Part shown: positions 26,317 through 34,752 of the stretch, in pieces
How positions within the stretch are numbered: position 1 is the first letter of the stretch
How the letters are laid out: each line of letters starts with the position of its first letter
DNA from: Salinicola socius
GTDB lineage: Bacteria > Pseudomonadota > Gammaproteobacteria > Pseudomonadales > Halomonadaceae
Assembly: GCF_001937195.1 (NCBI RefSeq)
Contig: NZ_MSDO01000001.1
Span: 248,001 to 312,000 of the forward strand
Reading direction: 5' to 3'
DNA length: 64,000 nucleotides
The notes under the pieces: generated by a model
What the model saw: the letters and a program-made list of their open reading frames with translations, nothing else
The model's database searches: none
What the model was told of the DNA's origin: nothing
Position numbers and translations under genes: made by a program

Positions 26317-26346
26317 TCGGCCCGGCGGCTCAGTCCGCCGGGCCGA
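26317..26346 (+). terminator. Strong hairpin after the GlsB-type gene
   Basis: A perfect 12-bp stem (T plus CGGCCCGGCGG against CCGCCGGGCCG plus A) with loop CTCAGT, starting 15 bp after the stop codon. No long T-run follows. Confidence 0.7.
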
Positions 26347-26400
26347 CAAGCTGTCGGCTCCCGATCGACAGAGCGGACTGAAGGTCTCTCGCCCAGACCT

Positions 26401-26439
26401 GATCGAGAGCCCTGATCGAGAGCCCGGATCAAAAGCCTC
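26401..26439. repeat. 13-bp tandem repeat, 3 units
   Basis: GATCGAGAGCCCT, GATCGAGAGCCCG and a degenerate third unit, GATCAAAAGCCTC, back to back in the gap before the flavin reductase gene. Confidence 0.7.
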
Positions 26440-26497
26440 GAGAGAATGTTTGAGACCAATCGATCCTCTTCCCGTCATTTCGTTAGCCCGCCTCTTT

Positions 26498-26533
26498 CCA
26501 TCAAGACGCTCCATCAAGACGCTCCATCAAGAC
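26498..26533. repeat. 13-bp tandem repeat, 2.8 units
   Basis: CCATCAAGACGCT twice, then CCATCAAGAC, ending 17 bp before the flavin reductase start codon and so within its leader. Unrelated in sequence to the 13-bp repeat 60 bp upstream but with the same period. Confidence 0.8.
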
Positions 26534-26550
26534 TTTCAGGATCCTCCGGT

Positions 26551-27171
26551 ATGCCCAACAACGCGCATTTCTATGAACCGAGCCGCGGCCATGGGCTGCC
26601 CCATGACCCGTTCAATGCCATCGTCGGCCCGCGACCGATCGGCTGGATCTCGTCTCGTAACCGCGAAGGCCAGCTGAATCTCGCCCCTTACAGTTTCTTC
26701 AACGGTTTCAACTACACGCCACCGATCGTGGGTTTTGCCAGCGTCGGCTACAAGGACAGCGTGCGCAACATCGAAGCGACCGGCGAGTTCTGCTGGCAGC
26801 TGGCCACGCGCCCGCTGGCCGAGCCGATGAACCAGAGCTGTGCCGCCGTCGGCCCCGAGGTCGACGAATTCGAACTGGCCGGGCTGACGCCGGCCGAATC
26901 GCAGGTAGTGGGCGTCCCCCATGTCAAGGAAGCGCAGGTCGTGTTCGAATGCCGGCTGACGCAAACCCTTCAGCTGCAGTCCTCCGCCGGCGACAGGATC
27001 GATACCTGGATGGTGCTGGGCGAAGTGGTCGGCGTGCATATCGACCCGACGCTATTGGAGGAGGGCGTCTATCAGACCGCTGCCGCTCGGCCGATCCTGC
27101 GTGGCGGCGGCCCCGCCGACTACTTCGAGATAAGCCAGGATCAGAATTTCAAGATGTTCCGTCCCGGCTGA
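26551..27171 (+). CDS. Flavin reductase family protein
   Basis: 206 residues from the ATG giving MPNNAHFYEPSRGHGLPHD; longer frames run through tandem repeats. The FMN-binding split-barrel is indicated by PFNAIVGPRPIGWISSRNREGQLNLAPYSFFNGFNYTPP at the N-terminus, a region that binds FMN in this family. Members reduce flavins with NAD(P)H or act on small substrates. It stands alone, converging with the diguanylate cyclase gene. Partner or substrate unknown. Confidence 0.88.
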   Translation: MPNNAHFYEPSRGHGLPHDPFNAIVGPRPIGWISSRNREGQLNLAPYSFFNGFNYTPPIVGFASVGYKDSVRNIEATGEFCWQLATRPLAEPMNQSCAAVGPEVDEFELAGLTPAESQVVGVPHVKEAQVVFECRLTQTLQLQSSAGDRIDTWMVLGEVVGVHIDPTLLEEGVYQTAAARPILRGGGPADYFEISQDQNFKMFRPG

Positions 27172-27183
27172 GATTCGGCGTCG

Positions 27184-27233
27184 GATCGCGCCTGATTTTC
27201 AGATCGTGCCTGACCTTCAGATCGTGCTCAGGG
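27184..27233. repeat. 18-bp tandem repeat, about 2.7 units
   Basis: Units start at 27184, 27202 and 27220 with consensus GATCGTGCCTGACCTTCA. The last unit overlaps the 3' end of the diguanylate cyclase gene. Confidence 0.7.
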
Positions 27234-28812
27234 CCTCGTAAAAGCGCCAGGTATTGCGCCCGGCGCGTTTGGAGGCGTACATCGCCATGTCGGAGAACTG
27301 CACGGCCTGGCTGACGTCATCGGTGTCCAGACCCAGCATGGCGACACCGATGCTGACACCAATGGCGATATCGATATTGTCCTCGACCTTCAACGGTACC
27401 CGCAGGCGGTCGAGGAATCGCGCCAGAACGATCTCGACATCGGCACGCTGATCGCACCCTTCGAGCAGCACCACGAACTCGTCGCCGCCCAGGCGAGCCA
27501 CGTAGTCCCGCTGTCGCATCAGATCCGCCAGAATGGCGCCGACATGACTCAGCACCAGATCTCCGACCTGGTGGCCATAAGTATCGTTGATGCGCTTGAA
27601 GTGATCGAAATCCAGCGTGATCAATGCATGGCAGCGTTCGGGATAGAGACGGTGGTGGCGCGCCATCACCGCCAGACGGTGATCGAAACCGCGACGGTTG
27701 CCCAGTCCGGTCAAGGGGTCGGTCATCGCCATCCGTTCGGCGGCATCCGCGGCTCTCTTGCGCTCGGTAACGTCGTGCGCAACCCCTTGCAGCCGTCCGG
27801 TCTCGAGCGGGCTCAGGATCAGGCTGACCCAGCGCTGCTGATCGCCATTCTCCAGCGCCACTTCCCACTGCCGTTCGTGCCCGCCGGCGTCATCGTCGAT
27901 CAAGAAGGGCCCAGCCATGCCCTCACCCTCGCTCACCAGCGATGCGAACGCGACCGGGTGACTTTCCAGATCCATCTCGCCCGAGATGTCGAACAGGCGC
28001 CGGAAGGCCGGATTGGCGGATCGGATCAGGCCGGCACCGTCGAGCTCGAAAATACCGGCTTCCACGTTGTCAAAGATCGCCCGGTAACGGCGCTCCTCGA
28101 CTTCCCGCTCGAGCCGTAGCCGGCGCTCCTCGCTGAGACTCTGGACCAGGTTGTCGATCATGGCGTTGACGCTGATGACGAGCTGACCGATCTCGTCATC
28201 GCGGTTGCCCTTGGGCGCCTGTAGCTGCTGGCCGGTCTCCGCCTCCAGTTCGCTCAAGCGATGCGAAAGCCCGGTGATCGGCCGCGTGACGAACTTCACC
28301 ACTACCAGCACGACACAGAAGCCGATGCCTATCAGCTGCAGCAGCAAGGCGCCGCCGATGAAGTTCGAGGCCTGCGCCACGAGCGTGTCGATATAGGCCT
28401 GGTTGGGCTCGATCGTGATTCGGCAGACCGGCGTCTGCGGCTCGAACGGCGAGGCAACGTCTCGGGTGACCCGTGTGACACCGGGGGCGATCTGACCGGC
28501 TCGGCCACTCGCCAGCGTGGTGCCATCGGCGGACTCGATGCTTACGGCGTTGACGATATTGTTGCTGAGCAGACCGTCGGTGACCTCCTGCGCCAAATGG
28601 CGATCGCCGAGGAAGCAACCGACCTGGGCGGTACGCTCCACCGTCGTCAGCAGCTCCTGGATACGCGACTGCTGCTCCTGCTGGACGCTCTCCGCCCGCA
28701 GGTAGACGGCCAGCGACAGGAACACCACGCCCAGCAGCGTGACGATGAGCAGAATGATCGCCGTGGTGCGCAGCGCCAGCCGTGTGTGCAGCAGCAGCAA
28801 TAGGCGAGGCAT
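27217..28812 (-). CDS. Membrane diguanylate cyclase with periplasmic sensor (module 1)
   Basis: 531 residues. Order: membrane segment ~17-37; periplasmic domain ~38-151 with two cysteines (C66, C130); second membrane segment ~152-174; HAMP ~175-228; PAS ~240-350; GGDEF domain ~360-525. The active-site GGDEF is intact at 442-446, and the inhibitory-site pattern RxxD (R433-D436) lies five residues upstream, so the protein should make c-di-GMP with product feedback. It is the last gene of a unit with the outer-membrane barrel and the PBP-like protein, only 4 bp after the latter's stop. The signal is presumably received in the periplasm, perhaps from that protein (inference). Confidence 0.93.
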   Translation of the reverse strand: MPRLLLLLHTRLALRTTAIILLIVTLLGVVFLSLAVYLRAESVQQEQQSRIQELLTTVERTAQVGCFLGDRHLAQEVTDGLLSNNIVNAVSIESADGTTLASGRAGQIAPGVTRVTRDVASPFEPQTPVCRITIEPNQAYIDTLVAQASNFIGGALLLQLIGIGFCVVLVVVKFVTRPITGLSHRLSELEAETGQQLQAPKGNRDDEIGQLVISVNAMIDNLVQSLSEERRLRLEREVEERRYRAIFDNVEAGIFELDGAGLIRSANPAFRRLFDISGEMDLESHPVAFASLVSEGEGMAGPFLIDDDAGGHERQWEVALENGDQQRWVSLILSPLETGRLQGVAHDVTERKRAADAAERMAMTDPLTGLGNRRGFDHRLAVMARHHRLYPERCHALITLDFDHFKRINDTYGHQVGDLVLSHVGAILADLMRQRDYVARLGGDEFVVLLEGCDQRADVEIVLARFLDRLRVPLKVEDNIDIAIGVSIGVAMLGLDTDDVSQAVQFSDMAMYASKRAGRNTWRFYEALSTI

Positions 28813-28816
28813 GCGA

Positions 28817-29245
28817 TTACTCGCCCAACATCAGTACGACATGCATGTCGTCGGGTACGTTGGCGCCATCGACATAGCTCAAGGCGTTCATGTTCTGGAT
28901 CACGAGTTGATGCACGTCATCGCTCGAGGCGATCTGCTGTGGCGGCGACGCCTCGCCGGAAAACACCAGCCTGGCCCAGTAGGAGTTGATCTCCGCCAGA
29001 TCCTTGTTGACCAGCGCACGGTAGAAGCGCGCCTTGAGCGAAGACGAATCCACCGGCAGCGCGACGTTACCCGTGGGCAGCTTGCGGTAGCGGCCCATGA
29101 AGATATTGACCGCATCGCTCCGGGTCAGTTGGTCGATGCCGCTGCCGGCATTGACCACGATCGCGATGTCGGCACTGGCCGACGAGGTGATCAGCGTGGT
29201 GACGGTCAGGGTTGAGGCAAGTAGAAGCCTTCGGACTCGGTTCAT
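28817..29245 (-). CDS. Small phosphate-binding-like periplasmic protein (module 1)
   Basis: 142 residues from the ATG after AGGATAG. A signal peptide (MNRVRRLLLASTLTVTTLITSSASA) precedes a fragment of the PstS/PBP-like fold: VVNAGSGIDQLTRSDAVNIFMGRYRKLPTGN, then FYRALVNKDLAEINSYWARLVFSGEASPPQ, then LSYVDG. At about half the size of PstS it is unlikely to be a full transport receptor, and no ABC permease is nearby. The same pattern and length recur at 54018. It lies 10 bp from the barrel gene and 4 bp before the cyclase, so a sensory role for c-di-GMP control is likely (inference). Confidence 0.83.
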   Translation of the reverse strand: MNRVRRLLLASTLTVTTLITSSASADIAIVVNAGSGIDQLTRSDAVNIFMGRYRKLPTGNVALPVDSSSLKARFYRALVNKDLAEINSYWARLVFSGEASPPQQIASSDDVHQLVIQNMNALSYVDGANVPDDMHVVLMLGE

Positions 29246-29255
29246 GGACGCTATC

Positions 29256-30446
29256 CTAGAAAATGAAGTCCAGACCGAGGCTGAAGATCGATCCCCAGCC
29301 CCCGTTCCAGTCACTATCGATGTCTCGCCACAGAAATCCGGGGCGCTGAATATGAACGCGGTCCAGCTGTGCCTTCAAGGCCATGTTGGCCGTGACATCA
29401 TAGCGCGCACCCACCGAATAGGTCCGTTGCTTGAAGTCGCCCTCGCTGCCGCCCTCGCCATCGGACGTCGTCTCGACCTCCGAATAGACCAGATAGGGCG
29501 TGACACGATCGATACGATAGCCCGCCGAGACGAATCCCGAATCGACGGCACCTTCCGCGCTGGTCTTGCTGCGATTCCACATCGCCTGCAGCTGCAGGGG
29601 CCCCTGATCGTAGACTGCGCCCAGCGAGTAAAGCCGGACCCGGTCGAAACCGAAGGCATCGCCCAGCACGTCGTCGGCGGTCAGGCTGAAAAAGGGATTG
29701 AACGCGCGGATCTGATCGAACTGAGCGTCGAGCTGCTCTGGAACATCCCCCGAAAAGGTAATGTCGGATTCGACCTCAGTGTAACCCACGCGGAATCGCC
29801 ACGGCCCGGTCTCGTAATCGAGATGCCCGCCGTAGACCTTGTCGACGTCGAAATGGGCCTCGATGCCTTTCCCGATGAAGACATCGCTGTCGGAACGCCC
29901 CGTGTAAAGCTTCAGCAGCAGCAGATCGCTGCCGACCGGTTGCTTGAAAGTGACATCGGCCCCATCGATATAGGTCAGCTGCAGGGTGCCGAAATGATCC
30001 ACCGGCGGTCGTACCCAGGGGTAGGCGTAGCCGACATAGCGTGAGTCGGAGAGCTGATAGACATCCCAGCCGAGGCGGCCGACGCGCAGCTGCACACCCG
30101 GATCTGGTCGATAGCGCAGGAACGCCCAGCTCACTTCCGGACTGAAATCGCCGCTGTCGTGGTAGCGGCTGATGCCCTGCACCACGGTGTCGAGCCGATC
30201 GGTGAAGCGATAGCCGACCTGCGCGCCCAACAGCGAGTCGGTGCGCGCGCTCCAGCCCTCGCCGGCGCCCTTGGGCTGACTGATGTCGCGGGTAAAATCC
30301 GCCTCGTCGAGGTTGTTGTGGATCAGCCCCAACGTGCCGAACCCGCTGAACGTCAACCGCCCATCATCGGTCAGGGGGCGCGCCTCGGCGATGCCGCTCA
30401 GCGCCGCCATGGCCAGCCCCGCACAGACCGGTAGTAATCGTCTCAT
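29256..30446 (-). CDS. Outer-membrane beta-barrel protein (module 1)
   Basis: 396 residues, preceded by CGGAGAT. A signal peptide ends near ALSGIAEA; the mature protein is made of alternating amphipathic strands with many aromatic residues and ends in Phe (SLGLDFIF), the usual outer-membrane insertion signal. Early GRLTFSGFGTLGLIHNN resembles porin-like or DcaP-like barrels, but I cannot assign a specificity. It is the first gene of the three-gene unit with the PBP-like protein and diguanylate cyclase; a barrel of similar size is in the second module at 52832. Confidence 0.85.
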   Translation of the reverse strand: MRRLLPVCAGLAMAALSGIAEARPLTDDGRLTFSGFGTLGLIHNNLDEADFTRDISQPKGAGEGWSARTDSLLGAQVGYRFTDRLDTVVQGISRYHDSGDFSPEVSWAFLRYRPDPGVQLRVGRLGWDVYQLSDSRYVGYAYPWVRPPVDHFGTLQLTYIDGADVTFKQPVGSDLLLLKLYTGRSDSDVFIGKGIEAHFDVDKVYGGHLDYETGPWRFRVGYTEVESDITFSGDVPEQLDAQFDQIRAFNPFFSLTADDVLGDAFGFDRVRLYSLGAVYDQGPLQLQAMWNRSKTSAEGAVDSGFVSAGYRIDRVTPYLVYSEVETTSDGEGGSEGDFKQRTYSVGARYDVTANMALKAQLDRVHIQRPGFLWRDIDSDWNGGWGSIFSLGLDFIF

Positions 30447-30670
30447 GCCGCATCTCCGACGGGAGCGCCGAACCGCTCAACGTCGCAAAGGAAAATTAGG
30501 TTTGCTGAGGTTATTGTCGGCAGGACGCCCGCATTCTGAAGGGCCGATTGACCGGGGTTGGACGATTCGAATCCCGATACCGCGGGGGTGAGGAGGCGTC
30601 GGCGTGTTAGACTTTGCGCCTAGATCCACGTTTTCCACGCCCCTTATTCTCGGATGGAGTCAGGCGCTCA

Positions 30671-32233
30671 ATGTCTCTGGAAGAACTGCACCTCAATCTG
30701 CGCAACCTCACCCCCGAGGACTACCCGCAGCTCAAGCGACTGATGGACGCCGTCTACGACGATATCGGCGGCGCATGGTCGAAGCTGACGATCGACAAGC
30801 TGATCGGCGAATTTTCCGATGGTCAGATCATCATCGAGGACGACGGCAAGATCGTTGGCGTCGCGCTCACGGTGCTGGTCGACTACGACCACTTCTCCAA
30901 CCCGCACAAGTACGACGAGCTGATCGGCCATCGCGAGATCATCCTCAACGATGCCAATGGCGACGCGCTCTACGGGCTGGACGTACTGATCGACCCGGCC
31001 TATCGAGGCTATCGTCTCGGCCGGCGCCTCTACGAAGCGCGCAAGGATCTGTGCCGCTCGATGAACCTGCGCGCGATTCTCGCCGGGGGCCGGATCCCGA
31101 ACTACCACCAGCACGCCGACGAGATGTCCCCCGCCGAGTACATCGATCGGGTCGCGCGCAAGGAGTTCTACGACCCGATCCTCTCGTTCCAGCTGGCCAA
31201 CGACTTCCTGGTCAAGCGCCTGCTGACCAAGTATCTGCCCGAAGACGAGAAATCGATGGGCTACGCCACGCTGCTCGAGTGGAACAACATCCTCTACGAA
31301 CCGGCAAGCCGGATCATCGAGACCCGCCGCACCCAGGTTCGCGTGGGCGCCGTGCAGTGGCAGATGCGCGAATTCGACTCGGTCGAAGCGGTGCTTCAGC
31401 AGGTCGAGTTCTATGTCGATGCGATCTCCGACTACCAGAGCGATTTCGCGGTCTTCCCGGAACTGTTCAACACGCCTCTGATGGGGCTGACCGACCAGAC
31501 CGATCAGGTCGCCGCGATCCATTTCCTGGCCGGGTTCACCGAGCGCTTCAAGACCGAAATCTCGCGCATGGCGATCTCCTACAACATCAACATCGTGGCC
31601 GGTTCGATGGTCGAACTGGGCGAGGACGGCAAGCTCTACAACGTCGCCTATCTTTGCCACCGCGATGGCGAGATCGACCGTCAGGCAAAGCTGCACATCA
31701 CCCCGCAGGAGCGTCGTGACTGGGTGGTCGAAGGCGGCGACGAGCTGCAGGTGTTCGAAACCGATGCCGGTCGCGTCGGCATGCTGATCTGCTACGACGT
31801 CGAATTCCCCGAGCTGCCGCGGCTGCTGGCCGAGCAGGACATGGATATCCTGATCGTACCGTTCTGGACCGACACCAAGAACAGCTACCTGCGCGTGCGC
31901 CACTGCGCCCAGGCCCGCGCGATCGAGAACGAGTGCTACGTGGTGGTCTGCGGCAGCGTCGGCAACGTGCCGTCGATCGAGAACCTGGACATCCAGTACG
32001 CCCAGTCCTCGGTGTTCTCGCCGTCGGACTTCGCCTTCCCCCACGATGCGGTGCTGTCGGAAACCACGCCCAATACCGAAATGGTGATGTTCTCGGATCT
32101 CGACCTGACCAAGCTCAAGCTGGTGCGCTCCGAGGGCGCGGTGACCAACCTCAAGGATCGCCGTCTGGACCTGTTCGACCTGCGCCTGCGCGACTGGTCG
32201 TGGAAATCCGGAGGCCGTCAGGAAGAGAGCTGA
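30671..32233 (+). CDS. GNAT acetyltransferase-nitrilase fusion
   Basis: 520 residues with two domains. Residues ~8-215 form a GNAT fold (LRNLTPEDYPQLKRLM ... LDVLIDPAYRGYRLGRRLYEARKDL, the acetyl-CoA loop). Residues ~222-505 form a carbon-nitrogen hydrolase with the Glu-Lys-Cys triad: E264 in VFPELF, K340 in AKLHITPQE and C374 in MLICYDVEFPEL. Fusions of this kind occur widely and are annotated as bifunctional acetyltransferase/amidase, substrate unknown. It ends 7 bp before the MtfA-like gene. The start gives MSLEELHLNLRN; an ATG 57 bp upstream is less likely. Confidence 0.92.
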   Translation: MSLEELHLNLRNLTPEDYPQLKRLMDAVYDDIGGAWSKLTIDKLIGEFSDGQIIIEDDGKIVGVALTVLVDYDHFSNPHKYDELIGHREIILNDANGDALYGLDVLIDPAYRGYRLGRRLYEARKDLCRSMNLRAILAGGRIPNYHQHADEMSPAEYIDRVARKEFYDPILSFQLANDFLVKRLLTKYLPEDEKSMGYATLLEWNNILYEPASRIIETRRTQVRVGAVQWQMREFDSVEAVLQQVEFYVDAISDYQSDFAVFPELFNTPLMGLTDQTDQVAAIHFLAGFTERFKTEISRMAISYNINIVAGSMVELGEDGKLYNVAYLCHRDGEIDRQAKLHITPQERRDWVVEGGDELQVFETDAGRVGMLICYDVEFPELPRLLAEQDMDILIVPFWTDTKNSYLRVRHCAQARAIENECYVVVCGSVGNVPSIENLDIQYAQSSVFSPSDFAFPHDAVLSETTPNTEMVMFSDLDLTKLKLVRSEGAVTNLKDRRLDLFDLRLRDWSWKSGGRQEES

Positions 32234-32240
32234 GCGTGAC

Positions 32241-33101
32241 ATGAGTGCCTGGAAAGACGGGGAAAAGAGCGGGTGGCAGGGCTGGTGGAAAGCCCGGCGC
32301 CAGGATTGGAAGGATAGCCGGCGCGACGCCAGGAAGCGGTCGCGCCAGCCATTCGACCCAGAGGCGTGGCGGACGATCCGCCACGGCCTGCCACTGCTGG
32401 CCGATCTCGACGACAGTGATGCCGAATGGCTCGGCCCACGCGCCTGGCAGCTGCTGCAGCGCAAACGCTGGGGCGCGGGTGACGGCGTCGAGTTCGACTC
32501 ATCCGCCCTGCTCGCCATCGCCGCGCAGGCTCAACTGCTCACCCTCGGCTGGTCGGACCGCGACGCCAGCGCCGCCTTCGACAATGTCACCGAGATCCTC
32601 CTGCTGCCGGACGCCTTCCATCGCCACGTCGAGGAGATGGACGACTTCGGCGTGATGCACGAATACGTCGACGAGCGCGCCGGGGAAACCTCCTGGCGCG
32701 GCCCAGTGGTACTGGCGATCCCCGATGTCGCCGAAAGCGGCGACTACACCGGCTATAACGTCATCATTCACGAATTCGCCCACAAGCTCGACCTGGGCAA
32801 CTCGCAGGATATCGACGGCTTCCCCCCGCTCGCCGCCAACAGTGATGTCACCGCCCAGGAGTGGCATCGCGTTTTCACCGCGGTGTGGGACGACCTGCAA
32901 GCCCATCTCGAACGTGGTGAAGAAACGCCCATCGACGACTACGCCGCCACCCACCCCGGCGAATGCTTCGCCGTCTGCTGCGAACTCTTCTTCACCGCCC
33001 CAGATCAGTTAGTCGATGTCTACCCCGAGCTTTACGACCTGCTGAAGCGGTACTTTAGGCAAGATGTATTGGGGCGGTTTGGGGGTAATTCAAAGACCTA
33101 A
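32241..33101 (+). CDS. mtfA: MtfA-like M90 zinc peptidase
   Basis: 286 residues. H177-E-F-A-H181 is the zinc-binding HExxH motif, in the context NVIIHEFAHKLD typical of MtfA. In E. coli MtfA is a cytosolic aminopeptidase-like protein that binds the repressor Mlc and so affects glucose uptake; whether that applies here is unknown. An N-terminal Trp/Lys/Arg-rich stretch (residues 1-35) is longer than I recall for E. coli MtfA. Probably cotranscribed with the GNAT-nitrilase gene 7 bp upstream. It ends where an AT-richer islet begins. Confidence 0.9.
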   Translation: MSAWKDGEKSGWQGWWKARRQDWKDSRRDARKRSRQPFDPEAWRTIRHGLPLLADLDDSDAEWLGPRAWQLLQRKRWGAGDGVEFDSSALLAIAAQAQLLTLGWSDRDASAAFDNVTEILLLPDAFHRHVEEMDDFGVMHEYVDERAGETSWRGPVVLAIPDVAESGDYTGYNVIIHEFAHKLDLGNSQDIDGFPPLAANSDVTAQEWHRVFTAVWDDLQAHLERGEETPIDDYAATHPGECFAVCCELFFTAPDQLVDVYPELYDLLKRYFRQDVLGRFGGNSKT

Positions 33102-33191
33102 CAAAGTGGATTCGGCGACGGTGTCACAACTTTGGCTCATTCCATAAAACGGCATTGGACTTCCTGGCAACGCCAGACACTCGAGGATGTC

Positions 33192-33701
33192 ATGGAGTTA
33201 TCAAAATCTCAGATAGGCAAATGCGGAGAGTTTTTAGTTCAGTACCGTCTACTTCTGTGCGGGATTGAGTCTGCTCCCATGACCACTGATACCGGCGTGG
33301 ATCTCGTCGCGTATTCCCCTAAGGATGGGGAGGCCCGAACGATACAGGTAAAAACTAATCATAAGGCAAAACCAGGTGGTGGCTCTGGTAAATCAGCGCT
33401 TGACTGGTGGTTGCGTAAGGATTCCCCTGCTGAGTTAGTAGCGTTCGTTGATTTATCAAGCGAAAAAGTCTGGCTCATGACCCATTCGGAAGTTGAGCAA
33501 TTCGCTCAGCAGCGGTCCGGGAGCCGCCTTCATCTGTACATGTATACGGACCCGACAGCGCGTCCGAGAAAAAAGGATCGTCTAAGTCATCAATGGGAGT
33601 TCAATCGATTTCTTCTCGAAAACTATGTGCACATCACGTTTAGTATTCAAGCCGCCATTAAAACCAACCAGCCTGCTAAATTTTACAAAACAGGCGCTTG
33701 A
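33192..33701 (+). CDS. PD-(D/E)XK nuclease-like protein
   Basis: 169 residues from the ATG following GAGG. E13 (GKCGEFLVQYRLL), D37 (DTGVDLVAY) and Q52-x-K54 (IQVKTN) have the order and spacing of the restriction-endonuclease-like core, as in Holliday-junction-resolvase and Mrr-like proteins. The C-terminal part (residues ~85-169) is not recognised and contains a basic stretch DPTARPRKKDR. The gene is visibly richer in A/T than its neighbours and stands alone, which suggests recent acquisition. It could be a defence nuclease, a repair enzyme or an inactive relative; no methyltransferase partner is present. Confidence 0.7.
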   Translation: MELSKSQIGKCGEFLVQYRLLLCGIESAPMTTDTGVDLVAYSPKDGEARTIQVKTNHKAKPGGGSGKSALDWWLRKDSPAELVAFVDLSSEKVWLMTHSEVEQFAQQRSGSRLHLYMYTDPTARPRKKDRLSHQWEFNRFLLENYVHITFSIQAAIKTNQPAKFYKTGA

Positions 33702-33823
33702 AAAATCGCCACTTAACACTCGAGCTAGAAAAACAAAGAACCCAACATCTACTCATGATTTACGTGAATTTAAATTAATTCACTACCTTATCGTAAAGCC
33801 ACGCAATAATTCCTATTACATAA

Positions 33824-34027
33824 CGCCCGATGGCCGCCTAAACTCTTCCCGCCAAGCCTTGGCATGTCGCGCCAGGTCGGCAGGAAACCGCCCCAACTCC
33901 AAGGCGAGATCGAAGAAGCCTTGGGCCTGCAGCCTTTCTTTCGTTGGCTGACGACCAATGCGGCGATGAAGGGCCGATCTTCGCCGGGCGCACCCGCGCA
34001 TCAAGTTATCCAATGCCTAGGCCACGC
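33824..34027 (-). pseudogene. Truncated, frame-disrupted copy of the 35807-36151 gene
   Basis: The last ~65 codons match the C-terminal half of the intact protein encoded at 35807-36151: LDNLMR against LEILMR, then QGFFDLALELGRFPADLARHAKAWREEF against QGFFDLAVALRRFPADPAQQIEAWRQEF. Between these blocks the copy reads in another frame (two compensating indels), where the shifted frame still spells RPFIAALVVS. The N-terminal half is absent. It is a decayed partial duplicate about 2 kb from its parent. Confidence 0.72.
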
Positions 34028-34036
34028 TAATACCTG

Positions 34037-34351
34037 TTAGGACCTACTGCGTCCTAGCCAGTAGCCAGGCTTTCGGGAGTGGTGAGCAAAGGCGATAACG
34101 ACGGTTTCTTCCGGCAACTCGATCGCGACAACGTCAAACGGGAAGCGCTCCAAAATCAGTCTCTTTGCACCGATTTCGCCAGCTTCTTCCGAGAGGGGAG
34201 ATAAAGGAATGAAATTTTCTTCAATGACGTCAATGGCAGCTTCAATAGCAACGAAAAACTCTGTTCCGAGTCCAGGTTGCTCGTATTCGTACCAAGCTGC
34301 AGCCTCGATCGCTTCCTGAGAGGCTTCTTCGAGTATTCTTACCGTTCGCAC
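34037..34351 (-). CDS. RelE/ParE-family toxin
   Basis: 104 residues from a GTG that directly abuts the antitoxin stop codon. The ParE/RelE fold is indicated by VRILEEASQEAIEAAAWYEYEQPGLGTEFFVAIEAAIDVIEENF and the C-terminal KRLILERFPFDVVAIELPEETVVIAFAHHSRKPGYWLGR, close to ParE-type toxins. ParE members poison gyrase and RelE members cut mRNA on ribosomes; the sequence resembles the ParE side but the target is not certain. Second gene of a toxin-antitoxin operon. Confidence 0.87.
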   Translation of the reverse strand: MRTVRILEEASQEAIEAAAWYEYEQPGLGTEFFVAIEAAIDVIEENFIPLSPLSEEAGEIGAKRLILERFPFDVVAIELPEETVVIAFAHHSRKPGYWLGRSRS

Positions 34352-34588
34352 TTACTGGCCCAGTCTCGCCCGCATCTTGGTTCGGAATTCTTCGCGACTG
34401 AACATTGTGCCCTTGCCGCTTTTGGCCTTGGATGCACGGCGAACGATTTCCTCGTTCCAGGCCTGCTCAACGGAGTCGTCACGGGGCCCATCCAGGCTCA
34501 TGATGAGTTCGCGAGCCAGCGCCGCGCGTTCTGACTCGGAGAGAGTCAAAATCTGGGAGCGTAGGTGATCCAGCGTTTCGGTAGTCAT
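34352..34588 (-). CDS. Addiction-module antitoxin (PF09720-type)
   Basis: 78 residues preceded by GGAGGCG. The sequence DHLRSQILTLSESERAALARELIMSLDGPRDDSVEQAWNEEIVRRASKAKSGKG matches the short family of putative addiction-module components that pair with RelE/ParE toxins. It neutralises the toxin encoded immediately downstream and probably autoregulates the operon. The pair sits in the AT-richer islet at 33-35 kb. Confidence 0.88.
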   Translation of the reverse strand: MTTETLDHLRSQILTLSESERAALARELIMSLDGPRDDSVEQAWNEEIVRRASKAKSGKGTMFSREEFRTKMRARLGQ

Positions 34589-34752
34589 GACGCCTCCGCG
34601 AGTAGCGATAAAGTTATGCTATGCCGTCTGATAAGCCCTAACAAGGCCAGTCACGGAAACGGCATTGCGGTTTCACATTGATGCCGCAGCCGCACGTGCT
34701 CAGTGGCATTATATTCACATCACCTAATCCGGCCATTCAAAAGGCTACCCAC

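Noticed and set aside
26317-26346. Strong palindrome after the GlsB-type gene considered as a regulator site or REP element
   Set aside because: Its position 15 bp after a stop codon and 12-bp GC-rich stem with a short loop fit a transcription terminator better; it was not seen elsewhere in the window.
30550-30610. TTCGAATCC stretch resembling a tRNA T-loop
   Set aside because: No acceptor stem, anticodon arm or CCA end can be folded around it.
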